From NCBI RefSeq assembly GCF_001598435.1, contig NZ_BCYY01000015.1, positions 1 through 64,000 of the forward strand: a DNA stretch of 64,000 bases. Direction: 5' to 3'. The DNA is from Sphingomonas pituitosa NBRC 102491 (GTDB lineage Bacteria; Pseudomonadota; Alphaproteobacteria; Sphingomonadales; Sphingomonadaceae). Positions 53,212-62,319 of this stretch are shown piece by piece; positions within the stretch are counted from its first letter, which is position 1, and each line of letters starts with the position of its first letter. A program made the translations under genes and the position numbers. Below the pieces are notes generated by a model that saw only the letters and a program-made list of their open reading frames with translations, was not told the origin of the DNA and made no database searches.

Positions 53212-54320
53212 AGATCGTCTATTTCACCCATTCGCTCGCCTCGTGCTGGAACCATGGCAATGCACACTTCCTGCGCGGCGTGCTCAGCGAGCTGATCGCG
53301 CGCGGCCACGAGGTGACGGCGTGGGAACCGGAAAGCGCCTGGAGCCTCGCCAACCTGCTGGCGGACCATGGCCAGGAAGGTCTGGCGCCCTATCGCGACG
53401 CCTATCCCGAACTGCAATCCTGCACCTACACGCCGATGTGCACGCCAGCGCAGATGATTGGCGAAGCCGATCTGGTTATCGTTCACGAGTGGAATGATCC
53501 CAAGCTGGTTTCCCGCATTGGCCAGGCGCGGGCGATGGGCGGCGGCTTCACCCTGCTGTTCCACGATACGCACCATCGTGCGGTCAGCGAGCCGGCGGCG
53601 ATGCAGGCCTATGACCTCAACGACTATGACGGCGTGCTCGCCTTCGGAGAGACGCTGGCCGAGGTCTATCGCGGCTGGGGCTGGGGCAATCGGGTGTGGG
53701 TTTGGCATGAAGCCGCCGACCTGCGCCGATTTCAGCCGCCCGTGCAGGAAGGCGACCGCGAAGGTCTGGTCTGGATCGGCAACTGGGGTGACGGGGAACG
53801 CACGGAGGAACTGGAGCGCTTCCTGTTCCGCCCCGCTGCCGATGCCGGGCTTCCGCTCGACATCTATGGCGTTCGCTATCCGGACGAAGCCAGAGCGATG
53901 CTCGCCGGGCACGGCGCGCGCTATCATGGCTGGGCGCCCAATGCCCGCGCGCCGGATATCTTCGCCCGCCATCTCGCCACGGTGCATGTACCGCGCCGCT
54001 ATTACGCAACGATTCTGCCGGGCATCCCGACGATCCGCGTGTTCGAGGCGCTCGCCTGCGGCATTCCCCTGGTTTCCGCGCCATGGGACGATGCGGAACA
54101 TCTCTTCCGCCCCGGCACCGACTATCTGGTCGCCCGTGACGGCGCGGAAATGACCCGCCACCTCGCCGCGCTCCGCGACGATCCCGATCTTCGCGCCTCG
54201 CTGGTCTCCCACGGCCTCGAGACGATCCGCACCCGCCACAGCTGCGCGCACCGCGTCGACGAACTGCTCGCGATCGTCGCCGGACTCGCCCGCCCTCACC
54301 TTGCCAAGGACGCCGCATGA
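53208..54320 (+). CDS. CgeB-family glycosyltransferase 1
   Basis: 370-residue GT-B protein of the CgeB (spore-maturation/glycosyltransferase) type. It starts MKIVYFTHSLASCWNHGNAH with the glycine-rich loop, has TLLFHDTHHRAVSEP in the first domain, and ends in the donor-side pattern IPTIRVFEALACGIPLVSAPWDD. First of three consecutive homologues, coupled by ATGA on both sides. Donor and acceptor unknown. Confidence 0.8.
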   Translation: MKIVYFTHSLASCWNHGNAHFLRGVLSELIARGHEVTAWEPESAWSLANLLADHGQEGLAPYRDAYPELQSCTYTPMCTPAQMIGEADLVIVHEWNDPKLVSRIGQARAMGGGFTLLFHDTHHRAVSEPAAMQAYDLNDYDGVLAFGETLAEVYRGWGWGNRVWVWHEAADLRRFQPPVQEGDREGLVWIGNWGDGERTEELERFLFRPAADAGLPLDIYGVRYPDEARAMLAGHGARYHGWAPNARAPDIFARHLATVHVPRRYYATILPGIPTIRVFEALACGIPLVSAPWDDAEHLFRPGTDYLVARDGAEMTRHLAALRDDPDLRASLVSHGLETIRTRHSCAHRVDELLAIVAGLARPHLAKDAA

Positions 54321-55405
54321 AGATTGCATTCTACGGATCGAGCCTGCTTTCCTCCTACTGGAACGGCGCCGCGACCTATTATCGCGGCATTCTGAAGGCG
54401 CTGGCTGCGCGCGGCTACGACATCACCTTCTACGAACCGGACGCCTTCGAACGGCAGCAGCACCGCGACATTGATCCGCCGGCGTGGGCGAAGGTGGTGG
54501 TCTACCCCGCGACGGACGAAGGCCTGCGCAGCGTGCTGGCCGAAGCGCCGAAGGCCGATGTGGTCGTCAAGGCCAGCGGAGTCGGCGTGTTCGACCGCGA
54601 GTTGATCGAGGCGATGCGCACCGCCCCACGCCCCGATGCGCTCCGCATCTTCTGGGACGTGGACGCCGCCGCGACGCTGGACGAGATGCGCGGCGATCCC
54701 GCCCACCCGGTTCGCACCACGCTGCCCGAGATCGATCTGGTCCTCACCTATGGCGGCGGCCCGCCGGTGATCGATGCGTACACGGCGATGGGCGCACGGG
54801 AGTGTATCCCGGTGTACAACGCGCTCGATCCCGAGACACATCACCCCGCCCCCGCCGATCCGCGTTTCAACGCGGATCTGGCGCTGCTTGCCAATCGCCT
54901 GCCGGATCGCGAGGCGCGGATCGAGGAGTTCTTCCTCCGTGCGGCGTCGCTCGCACCCGAGCGCAGCTTCCTGCTGGGCGGCAATGGCTGGCACGACAAG
55001 GCGATGCCGGAGAATGTCCGCGCGATCGGCCATGTCGGCACTGCCGACCACAATGCCTTCAACTGCACGCCGCAGGCGGTGCTGAACGTGGCGCGGGATT
55101 CGATGGCAGCCATCGGCTTCTCCCCCGCGACCCGCGTGTTCGAGGCGGCCGGTGCCGCCGCCTGCCTGATTACCGACGCCTGGGAAGGCATCGAGCTGTT
55201 CCTGAAGCCCGACAGCGAGGTGCTGGTCGCACGTGACGGGCAGGACGTCGCCGAACATCTCGCCACACTCACGCCCGATCGGGCCCGTGCCATCGGCGAG
55301 GCGGCGCGCGCCCGCGTACTCGCCGAGCACAGCTACGACCTTCGCGGTGCGCAGGTCGATGCCATCCTCAAGTCCCAGCGTCCGCGCGAAAGGAAAGCAG
55401 CATGA
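54317..55405 (+). CDS. CgeB-family glycosyltransferase 2
   Basis: 362-residue paralogue of the preceding protein. Opening IAFYGSSLLSSYWNGAATYY parallels SLASCWNHGNAH of copy 1. Donor-side segment SPATRVFEAAGAAACLITDAW, then GIELFLKPDSEVLVARDG. The conserved opening SxxSxWNGxAxxxRG is shared by all three copies, suggesting stepwise addition of similar sugars. Coupled by ATGA on both sides. Confidence 0.8.
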   Translation: MKIAFYGSSLLSSYWNGAATYYRGILKALAARGYDITFYEPDAFERQQHRDIDPPAWAKVVVYPATDEGLRSVLAEAPKADVVVKASGVGVFDRELIEAMRTAPRPDALRIFWDVDAAATLDEMRGDPAHPVRTTLPEIDLVLTYGGGPPVIDAYTAMGARECIPVYNALDPETHHPAPADPRFNADLALLANRLPDREARIEEFFLRAASLAPERSFLLGGNGWHDKAMPENVRAIGHVGTADHNAFNCTPQAVLNVARDSMAAIGFSPATRVFEAAGAAACLITDAWEGIELFLKPDSEVLVARDGQDVAEHLATLTPDRARAIGEAARARVLAEHSYDLRGAQVDAILKSQRPRERKAA

Positions 55406-57501
55406 AGCTGATCGTCCTGGGCCTCAGCCTTGGCTCCTCCTGGGGCAACGGCCACGCCACCACCTTCCGCGCGCTGCTGCGGGCATTCTCCGCGCGGGGA
55501 CATGACGTGCTGTTCCTCGAGCGCGAAGTCCCCTGGTATGCCGGTGCGCACCGCGACCTGATCGATCCGGATTTCTGCCGGCTCGAATACTACCGAACAC
55601 TTGCCGATCTCGACGCCTGGCGCGAAGAGATTGCGGATGCCGACGCAGTCATAGTGGGTTCCTACGTGCCGGACGGCACCGCGGTCGGTGCGTTCGTCCA
55701 GGGGACGGCCAGGGGAGTCACCGCCTTCTACGACATCGACACGCCGGTCACCCTCGCCAAGCTGGCCCGCAGCGAGTTCGAATATCTGACGCCGGCGCTG
55801 ATCCTTGGCTATGACATGTATCTAAGCTTCACCGGGGGCCCGACGCTGGACCGGATCGAGCGCGAGCTGGGCAGCCCTGCAGCCCGCGCGCTCTACTGCT
55901 CGGTCGATACCGTTGCCTACCGCCCACTCGACGTCCCCAAGCGGTGGGACCTCACCTATCTCGGCACCTACAGCCCAGATCGCCAGCCGACGCTGGAGAA
56001 GCTGCTGCTTGAACCGGCCCGCCGCTGTCCCGACAAGCGGTTCGCTGTTGCCGGCCCGCAATATCCGGACGACATCGACTGGCCGGCTAATGTGGAGCGG
56101 ATAGAGCATCTGCCGCCGGCAGAGCACCCCGGCTTCTATTCGGCGTCGCGCATGACGCTGAACGTCACCCGCGCGGACATGATCGCCGCTGGCTGGTCCC
56201 CCTCGGTACGGTTGTTCGAAGCGGCAGCCTGCGGCACGCCGATCCTGTCGGATCGCTGGGACGGCATCGAAAGCCTGTTCGTGCCCGGCGACGAGATCCT
56301 GCTCGCCGACACGACGGAGGACGCGATCGCCGCGCTCCACCGCGATGCCGAAGCAATCGGCACGGCTGCGCGACGGCGACTGTTCGAAGGCCATGACGCA
56401 GCGCACCGCGCAGCCGAACTCGAAGCCCATCTCGAAGAAGCAAGAGCGCGGCCGCACGGCACGCGCCAGGAGAGGAATGCCCGCATGACGAACGACGACG
56501 AAAAATCCCTGATCCTGGTGGCGGGCGGCGCAGGATTCATCGGCTCGCACCTCTGTGCCGAACTGCTCGATCGCGGCGAGCAGGTCGTCTGCCTCGACAA
56601 TCTGCAGACGTCCAACCTCGACAATCTTCGCGGGCTGGAGGGGCGCCCGGGCTTCGAGTTCGTCCGCGGCGACATCGTCGAGGCGCTCCCCGCCTCCATT
56701 CTAGACCGCGCGCACCGCTTCAAGCAGATCTACAACTGCGCCTGCCCGGCCTCCCCGCCGCAGTATCAGGTAGACCCCGAACACACCATGCTAACCAATG
56801 TGGTTGGCACAGACCGCCTGCTACGGCTCGCCGCCGATGCAGGTGCCCGATTCCTGCTGACGTCCACCTCCGAGGTCTATGGCGACCCGGAGATGCACCC
56901 GCAGCGGGAGGAATATCGCGGTTGGGTAAGCTGCACGGGCCCGCGCGCCTGCTACGACGAAGGAAAACGCGCCGCCGAGGCGCTGACCTATGACTTTTGC
57001 CGCACCGGGCGGGCGGAAGTGCGGGTAGCGCGCATTTTCAACACCTATGGACCCCATATGCATTTCGATGACGGTCGCGTGGTCTCGAACCTCATCGTGC
57101 AGGCACTCTCCGGCAAGCCGCTGACGCTGTATGGCGATGGTAGCCAGACCCGCAGCTTTTGCTACGTCTCCGATCTGGTGCAGGGCTTAATCCTGCTAAT
57201 GAATAGCGATATCACAGGAATGGAACCCATAAACCTCGGAAATCCGCATGAAATCACCGTCGGCGAACTGGCAGAACGGGTGGCGGGCTTCATCGGTGAC
57301 AATGTTGCGATTGAATATCATCCACTTCCGGTGGACGATCCGCGGCGCCGCAAGCCGGACATCGGGCGCGCGCGTGAACTGCTCGGTTGGGAACCGCGCG
57401 TACCGCTGACGGAGGGTCTGGAGCGCACCTGCGCCTGGTTCGCGCGCGCGATGGATGTAGTGCCCACCGGCCCCATGCCGCTGGAAGTCGCCGCCGAATA
57501 G
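55402..57501 (+). CDS. Fusion: CgeB-family glycosyltransferase 3 + UDP-glucuronate decarboxylase
   Basis: 699 residues. Residues 1-360 are a third CgeB-type GT-B domain (SLGSSWGNGHATTFRALLRA; SPSVRLFEAAACGTPILSDR). Residues 370-690 are an extended SDR: VAGGAGFIGSHLC, YNCACPASPPQYQVDP, LLTSTSEVYGDPEMHPQREE, and the dyad CYDEGK. The last motifs are those of UDP-glucuronate decarboxylase (UDP-xylose synthase). The protein would make UDP-xylose (or use a relative) and could hand it to its own transferase domain. Codon 362 is an ATG with AGGAGAGG upstream, so a separate SDR might also be made. Confidence 0.87.
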   Translation: MKLIVLGLSLGSSWGNGHATTFRALLRAFSARGHDVLFLEREVPWYAGAHRDLIDPDFCRLEYYRTLADLDAWREEIADADAVIVGSYVPDGTAVGAFVQGTARGVTAFYDIDTPVTLAKLARSEFEYLTPALILGYDMYLSFTGGPTLDRIERELGSPAARALYCSVDTVAYRPLDVPKRWDLTYLGTYSPDRQPTLEKLLLEPARRCPDKRFAVAGPQYPDDIDWPANVERIEHLPPAEHPGFYSASRMTLNVTRADMIAAGWSPSVRLFEAAACGTPILSDRWDGIESLFVPGDEILLADTTEDAIAALHRDAEAIGTAARRRLFEGHDAAHRAAELEAHLEEARARPHGTRQERNARMTNDDEKSLILVAGGAGFIGSHLCAELLDRGEQVVCLDNLQTSNLDNLRGLEGRPGFEFVRGDIVEALPASILDRAHRFKQIYNCACPASPPQYQVDPEHTMLTNVVGTDRLLRLAADAGARFLLTSTSEVYGDPEMHPQREEYRGWVSCTGPRACYDEGKRAAEALTYDFCRTGRAEVRVARIFNTYGPHMHFDDGRVVSNLIVQALSGKPLTLYGDGSQTRSFCYVSDLVQGLILLMNSDITGMEPINLGNPHEITVGELAERVAGFIGDNVAIEYHPLPVDDPRRRKPDIGRARELLGWEPRVPLTEGLERTCAWFARAMDVVPTGPMPLEVAAE
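56468..56487 (+). promoter_or_regulatory. Internal ribosome-binding site and start inside the fusion
   Basis: AGGAGAGG (56468-56475) followed 9 bases later by in-frame ATG (56485-56487), exactly at the junction between the glycosyltransferase and decarboxylase domains. It is a relic of two separate genes or a functional second start. Confidence 0.55.
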
Positions 57502-57941
57502 GATCACGTTCCCCACCGAAGGTGCGCCAGCCTGCCCCCGCTGACGGTGCGGCGTCGTGGCTAACCGCGCGCCCTTGGGATGCGGCCGCACTACGCCCGC
57601 GGCCGCTGTTGCAAGGAACGAGGCCGGTTGGTCAGGCGATGCTCGACGGATGAACAGGCCAAGGTAGCGACGAACCAGCGTGGTTTGCAAAAGGGTACGT
57701 TTGGCGGCAACCCTGGGTGGCACCAGCGTGTTTGGTGGGAGACAAGCGTTGCCCCCCTTCGCCGCCGAAAGGGGGCACCCCGCTATGCCTGCGTTCCTCC
57801 AGAGCAAGCTGCAGGGGACATTCCCGAAGAAAGGGCGCACGTCCAATGGCTTCCCGGTGACGCCGAATGCACGATCTTCGTCCCGAAACGTGATTTCTTA
57901 TTGATCCGGGTTAAGACATCCACGCTGAACCATGCGCACCG
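57502..57941. other. 440-bp gene-free stretch between the glycan operon and crp
   Basis: No credible gene. Short open frames exist on both strands but lack ribosome-binding sites and recognisable motifs. One stem-loop with 12-bp arms and one mismatch lies at 57750-57777 (TGCCCCCCTTCG/CGAAAGGGGGCA, loop CCGC) without a T-run. The stretch could hold the crp promoter and a Rho-dependent end of the glycan operon. A decayed gene is possible. Confidence 0.4.
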
Positions 57942-58709
57942 ATGCGGCGTTTGTTCCACGTTATGCTGGAAGCTTCTTCCCTTGTGGCGGATGCATCCGC
58001 AACCAGCAGGCTTGGCGCGCTTGCTTCGCTCAGCGATGGCGATCGCCGGTCGCTCCGGTCGGCAGCGGAGTTTCCGCAGCGGATCCGAGCCGCGCGCGAT
58101 TTGATCCTTGCCGGGCAGCGATCAGCGGGGTCGCTCGTCGTGCTGGATGGATGGCTTGGCCGCGTGCAACTGTTCAGCGACGGTCGCCGCCAGATCCTGA
58201 GCTTCCTGCTGCCCGGTGACGTCATCCAGGAACCCGGCACCTTTCAGCCGGTCGCGTCCAGCACGATTACAGCGCTTTCCGATGCGATTCTTTGCCCGGC
58301 ACCCGCCTCTGACAGCGAAGGCCTGCGAGAAGCCTATGCCGCCAGCGCCGCGCTGGACGAGGTCAACCTGCTTCGCCACGTGGCGCGGCTCGGCCGGATG
58401 AGCGCCTTCGAACGGATCCACGACTGGCTACTCGAGATCCATGAGCGCCTTCTGCTTGCCGGCCGCGCCGGCCCCGACGGCTTCGCCATGCCGTTGACGC
58501 AGGAAATGCTTGCCGATGCCCTCGGCCTCACGAGCGTCCATGTGAACCGGACGGTGCAGGCGATGCGGCGCGAGGGCGTGCTGGAATGGCGCGGCGGCAT
58601 GGTTCGTCTCAAGCGGAACACGACCGCCGCGACGCAAGCCGCACCCCGCGAACGCTTCCAGCCGGGGGCGGCGCTTCCCGTGTCCCGCAACTTGCTTGTC
58701 TCCGGCTAG
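57942..58709 (+). CDS. Crp/Fnr-family transcriptional regulator
   Basis: 255 residues. N-terminal cyclic-nucleotide-binding-type barrel (SLVVLDGWLGRVQLFSDGRR; ILSFLLPGDVIQEP), a dimerisation helix, and a C-terminal winged helix-turn-helix MPLTQEMLADALGLTSVHVN then RTVQAMRREG. No N-terminal cysteine cluster, so it is not an oxygen-sensing FNR. Sphingomonads have many such regulators. It lies just after the glycan operon and might control it. Start at 57942 or 57963; neither has a clear ribosome-binding site. Confidence 0.82.
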   Translation: MRRLFHVMLEASSLVADASATSRLGALASLSDGDRRSLRSAAEFPQRIRAARDLILAGQRSAGSLVVLDGWLGRVQLFSDGRRQILSFLLPGDVIQEPGTFQPVASSTITALSDAILCPAPASDSEGLREAYAASAALDEVNLLRHVARLGRMSAFERIHDWLLEIHERLLLAGRAGPDGFAMPLTQEMLADALGLTSVHVNRTVQAMRREGVLEWRGGMVRLKRNTTAATQAAPRERFQPGAALPVSRNLLVSG

Positions 58710-58710
58710 A

Positions 58711-58899
58711 TCAGGACCCGGACGGCGGCATTGCAGGAGAATGCCGGATTGGCGCGGCCAGCGCACGTAGCCTGCGCTCATATTCATCGGCGAGGCGGAA
58801 ATGGGCAAGCGCTGCGATATTGTCCTCGCACGTCGATGCGATGGCCAGTTCGGCGCGCGCCCGGCACTGAAAATAGTCTCTATCATCGGCACTTGGCAT
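58711..58899 (-). CDS. Small conserved helical protein (62 aa)
   Basis: 62-residue cytoplasmic protein with AAGGAG eight bases before the ATG. The pattern [20 protein letters not shown] followed by [20 protein letters not shown] is that of a small, alpha-helical protein family frequent in sphingomonads, whose role is unknown to me. It converges on the crp gene with one base between stops. Confidence 0.65.
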   Translation of the reverse strand: MPSADDRDYFQCRARAELAIASTCEDNIAALAHFRLADEYERRLRALAAPIRHSPAMPPSGS

Positions 58900-59035
58900 G
58901 CGCTGCACTCCTTGGGGCGTCGGCCATGCTACACCCGCGCGGCGCGCACAGCGCTTGCCTGGATCAGGACAACGCGGGACAACCGGCGCTTCCGGAGTCG
59001 ACGGACGATCGATCGAGCCGCTAAAGCTCCGCGTC

Positions 59036-60124
59036 ATGACCGATGCCCCCCTCCCCCGCCCCACCCGCTGCGATCGCGCCTGGGTCGACGAAGCCGTCCG
59101 GACGATCGACGCCGAGTTCAATCGCTCCGCCGACACCCATCTCGTGCGGGTGGAACTGCCGGGTGCCCCGGGCATCACCCTGTACCTCAAGGACGAGTCG
59201 AGCCACCCCACCGGCAGCTTGAAGCACCGCCTGGGTCGTTCGCTGTTCCTCTATGCCCTGTGCAATGGCTGGATCGGGCCGAAGACGACGATCGTCGAGG
59301 CTTCGAGCGGCTCGACCGCGGTATCGGAAGCCTATTTCGCCAAGATGATCGGGCTCCCTTTCGTGGCAGTGCTGCCGCGGGGCACCTCGCCCGAGAAGAT
59401 CGAGGCGATCGAGTTCCATGGCGGTCACTGCCATGAAGTCGCCGATCCTCGCTCGGTGCGGGCGGAGGCGCAGCGCCTCGCGACCGAGCTCGGAGGCCAT
59501 TTCATGGATCAGTTCACCTATGCCGAGCGCGCCACCGACTGGCGCGGCAACAACAACATCGCCCAGTCGATCTTCGAGCAGATGGCGCAGGAAGCGCATC
59601 CGATACCGGCGCACATCGTCTGCGGGGCCGGCACCGGCGGCACCTCCGCGACGATCGGCCGCTATCTGCGTTATCGAAGGATGGAAACACGCCTGTGTGT
59701 CGCCGATCCCGAGGCCTCGGTGTTCCACCGCCACTATGCCGATCGCAGCATCACCACGACCGACGGCGCACCTTCCTGCGTGGAGGGGATCGGCCGGCTG
59801 CAACTCGAACCCTCGTTCCTGCCCGACGTGATCGACCGGATGATCACCGTGCCGGATGCCGCCAGCCTCGCCGCTGCGCTCCGCATCAGCCAGGTCCTCG
59901 GCCGCCCCTGCGGCGTTTCCACGGGCACCAACATCTGGGCCTGTGCGACCCTGATCCGGGAGATGCGCGCCGTGGGGCAGGCCGGATCGATCGTCACGCT
60001 GCTGTGCGACGATGGCCGCCGCTATGCCTCCACCTGCTTCGATGCCGGATGGCGTGCGGCGCATGGCTATGAGACCGACACGCACGATAGGGCACTTGAC
60101 GATCTTTTCGGGTCGCGGCGCTGA
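59036..60124 (+). CDS. PLP-dependent cysteine-synthase-family enzyme
   Basis: 362-residue fold-type II pyridoxal-phosphate enzyme. The PLP lysine is in [10 protein letters not shown], the substrate loop is [15 protein letters not shown], and the phosphate-binding loop is [14 protein letters not shown]. This places it with cysteine synthase/cystathionine beta-synthase-like proteins; the extended C-terminus and SSGSTAVS loop resemble cysteine desulfhydrase-type members as well as synthases. Synthesis versus breakdown of cysteine cannot be decided. Ribosome-binding site weak; an upstream in-frame start is possible. Confidence 0.82.
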   Translation: MTDAPLPRPTRCDRAWVDEAVRTIDAEFNRSADTHLVRVELPGAPGITLYLKDESSHPTGSLKHRLGRSLFLYALCNGWIGPKTTIVEASSGSTAVSEAYFAKMIGLPFVAVLPRGTSPEKIEAIEFHGGHCHEVADPRSVRAEAQRLATELGGHFMDQFTYAERATDWRGNNNIAQSIFEQMAQEAHPIPAHIVCGAGTGGTSATIGRYLRYRRMETRLCVADPEASVFHRHYADRSITTTDGAPSCVEGIGRLQLEPSFLPDVIDRMITVPDAASLAAALRISQVLGRPCGVSTGTNIWACATLIREMRAVGQAGSIVTLLCDDGRRYASTCFDAGWRAAHGYETDTHDRALDDLFGSRR

Positions 60125-60127
60125 GAA

Positions 60128-60145
60128 CCGTCATCAATCCGTCAT
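60128..60145 (+). promoter_or_regulatory. Pho box upstream of phospholipase C
   Basis: Two direct repeats CCGTCAT (60128-60134 and 60139-60145) separated by CAAT, an exact 11-bp period. This matches the PhoB-binding consensus of two CTGTCAT heptamers with a 4-bp spacer, with one substitution per repeat. It lies 57 bp upstream of the phospholipase ATG, where PhoB would activate transcription in phosphate starvation. Confidence 0.8.
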
Positions 60146-60202
60146 CCAGTTGCTGCACCCGGCCGCAGATATCGGTTACCACGGGACGGAGTTGAGGCGG
60201 AC

Positions 60203-62266
60203 ATGACGGGCAGCGCGACCACTCGGCGGCGGTTTCTTGCGGCAGGCGCGCAGGCGGCGGTGGCGTCCGCGCTGCCGGCCTCGATCGCCCGCGCCGCGGC
60301 GATCCCCGCCGATGTGCGGACCGGCACCCTCGCCGACGTCGCCCATGTCGTGATCCTGATGCAGGAGAACCGCAGCTTCGACCATTATTTCGGTACGCTG
60401 AAGGGTGTGCGCGGCTTCGGCGATCCGCTGACGGTGCCGCTGCCCGACGGCCGCAGCGTCTGGGCACAGGAAGCGGCGGACGGCCGCCTGGTCGCGCCGT
60501 TCCATCTTTCGACGAAAGAGCATTTCGAGCTGATGCGCGTGGCGAGCACGCCGCACAGCTGGCCCGACGCACAGGCCGCCTGGGACCAGGGCCGGATGCA
60601 GCGCTGGGCCGCAGCCAAGACGGATCGCGCGATGGGCCATTTCGCGCGCGAGGACCTCGAATTCCAGTTCGCGCTCGCCGAGAGCTTCACGATCTGCGAC
60701 GCCTATCACTGCGCGGTGCATACCGGCACGAACACCAACCGCCTGTTCCTGTGGACCGGCACCAACGATCCCAGCGGAACGCTGGGCGGCCCCGCAATCG
60801 GCAACTCGCACGACGAGCTGGCCACGAAGGGCGGCCATCCCGACTCCTATCGCTGGACCACCTACCCGGAACGGCTGCAGGCAGCGGGGATCGACTGGCG
60901 CATCTACCAGGACATGGCGGACAATTTCACCGACAATCCCCTGGTCGGTTTCGCTGCCTATCGCGAGGCGCAGCCGGGCTCGCCACTGCACGAGCGCGCA
61001 CGCACCACCCATGGCCTGGATCAACTGCGTGCCGACGTGGTGGCGGGCAGGCTGCCGCAGGTTTCCTGGATCATCGCGGATGCCGCGGGCAGCGAACACC
61101 CTGCCCCCTCCAGCCCGGCGCAGGGCGCGGCCTATACCGCTGCGGTGATCGACGCGCTGACTGCCAATCCGGAGGTGTGGGCGCGTACTGTGCTGATCGT
61201 CAATTTCGACGAGAATGACGGTTTCTTCGATCACGTACCCCCACCCTGCCCGCCGTCGCGCGATCCGGCGGCGCCGGGTGGATTTGCCGGCATCTCGCAG
61301 ATCGGCACCGCCAACGACTATCACCAGATCCCCAGCGTAGCCGACCAGAAGTCCGAACGGCCCGAACTGATCGGCCGCCCCTACGGCCTGGGACCGCGCG
61401 TCCCCTGCTATGTCGTCTCGCCGTGGAGCCGCGGCGGCTGGGTCAATTCGCAGGTCTTCGACCATACGTCGGTGATCCGCTTCCTCGAAAAGCGCTTCGG
61501 CGTGCAGGAGCCCAATATCTCCGCATGGCGACGTGCGGTTTGCGGCGACCTCACCAGCGCCTTCGATTTCCGCACGCCGAACCGCCCCGCCTCCCCGACG
61601 CTGCCGGACCCGCGTCCGCTCGCGGTCCGCGCCGCCGCCGTGCCGAAGCAGCCCGAACCGAGTGCGCCCGTCGCGGCAGGTCAGGCCCCGGCGCAGGAAC
61701 CCGGCATCCGCCGCGCCCGGGCGCTGCCCTATGCCCTGGAGGTCCATGAAGCGGCGCTCGATACCCGGGGCATCACGCTGCGGCTCGAATGTCCGGGCGT
61801 GCCGGCGGTCGTGCAGGTCTATGACCGGCTGCGGCTCGACGCGGTGCCGCGCCGCTACACGCTGAAGCAGGGCGGCACGATCGAGGCCGAATGGCCGCTG
61901 GATGCGGAGGGGCGCTACGACCTGTGGCTGCTCGGCCCCAACGGCTTCCACCGCCACTTCGCCGGCCAGGGGATTGCACATGCCGGCGCGGTCCGCTGGC
62001 AGCAGCGTCGCACCGGAGCCCCCCAGCTGATCGTGCAGGCGCCTGCGGCCATGACATCGGAATGGCCGCGCCATCCGGCCTTGCGCGCGATCGGGGCCGG
62101 CGAAACCCGCGTGCCGCTCAGCGCAACCGGCGGCTGGTACGATCTGGTGCTCCGCGCCCCCGATGCGCCCGGTTACCGCCGACGCCTCGCCGGACGGATC
62201 GAAAATGGCAGCGATGGATGGTCGGAGCCGCCGCTGACCAATGTTAAGGTTTCCCAAATCGATTAG
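60203..62266 (+). CDS. plcN: Phosphocholine-specific phospholipase C, TAT-exported
   Basis: 687-residue enzyme of the PlcH/PlcN (acid phosphatase AcpA-like) family. Twin-arginine signal TTRRRFLAAG at 6-15. The catalytic start HVVILMQENRSFDHYFGTLK contains the metal-site asparagine/glutamate pattern; TGTNTNRLFLWTGTNDPSG and NFDENDGFFDHVPPPCPP are further family blocks. The last 200 residues hold two beta-sandwich DUF756 repeats. It releases phosphocholine or a similar head-group phosphate from lipids in the periplasm or outside, freeing phosphate. Regulation by PhoB is expected from the Pho box. Confidence 0.88.
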   Translation: MTGSATTRRRFLAAGAQAAVASALPASIARAAAIPADVRTGTLADVAHVVILMQENRSFDHYFGTLKGVRGFGDPLTVPLPDGRSVWAQEAADGRLVAPFHLSTKEHFELMRVASTPHSWPDAQAAWDQGRMQRWAAAKTDRAMGHFAREDLEFQFALAESFTICDAYHCAVHTGTNTNRLFLWTGTNDPSGTLGGPAIGNSHDELATKGGHPDSYRWTTYPERLQAAGIDWRIYQDMADNFTDNPLVGFAAYREAQPGSPLHERARTTHGLDQLRADVVAGRLPQVSWIIADAAGSEHPAPSSPAQGAAYTAAVIDALTANPEVWARTVLIVNFDENDGFFDHVPPPCPPSRDPAAPGGFAGISQIGTANDYHQIPSVADQKSERPELIGRPYGLGPRVPCYVVSPWSRGGWVNSQVFDHTSVIRFLEKRFGVQEPNISAWRRAVCGDLTSAFDFRTPNRPASPTLPDPRPLAVRAAAVPKQPEPSAPVAAGQAPAQEPGIRRARALPYALEVHEAALDTRGITLRLECPGVPAVVQVYDRLRLDAVPRRYTLKQGGTIEAEWPLDAEGRYDLWLLGPNGFHRHFAGQGIAHAGAVRWQQRRTGAPQLIVQAPAAMTSEWPRHPALRAIGAGETRVPLSATGGWYDLVLRAPDAPGYRRRLAGRIENGSDGWSEPPLTNVKVSQID

Positions 62267-62274
62267 ACACGATA

Positions 62275-62290
62275 CTGTCAGCGCTGACAG
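62275..62290. promoter_or_regulatory. Perfect 16-bp palindromic operator of the third lacI gene
   Basis: CTGTCAGCGCTGACAG, fully symmetric, 29 bp before the lacI start and 8 bp after the phospholipase stop. Even, GC-centred dyads of this kind (compare the XylR site of Caulobacter) are bound by LacI/GalR proteins, so this is probably autoregulatory. Confidence 0.7.
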
Positions 62291-62319
62291 AACAAAATCA
62301 TACCTGGGGGGCCGGACAA

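Noticed and set aside
57196..57846. A 216-codon leftward frame overlapping the end of the glycan operon
   Set aside because: No ribosome-binding site or domain; it overlaps well-supported decarboxylase coding sequence for 300 bp.
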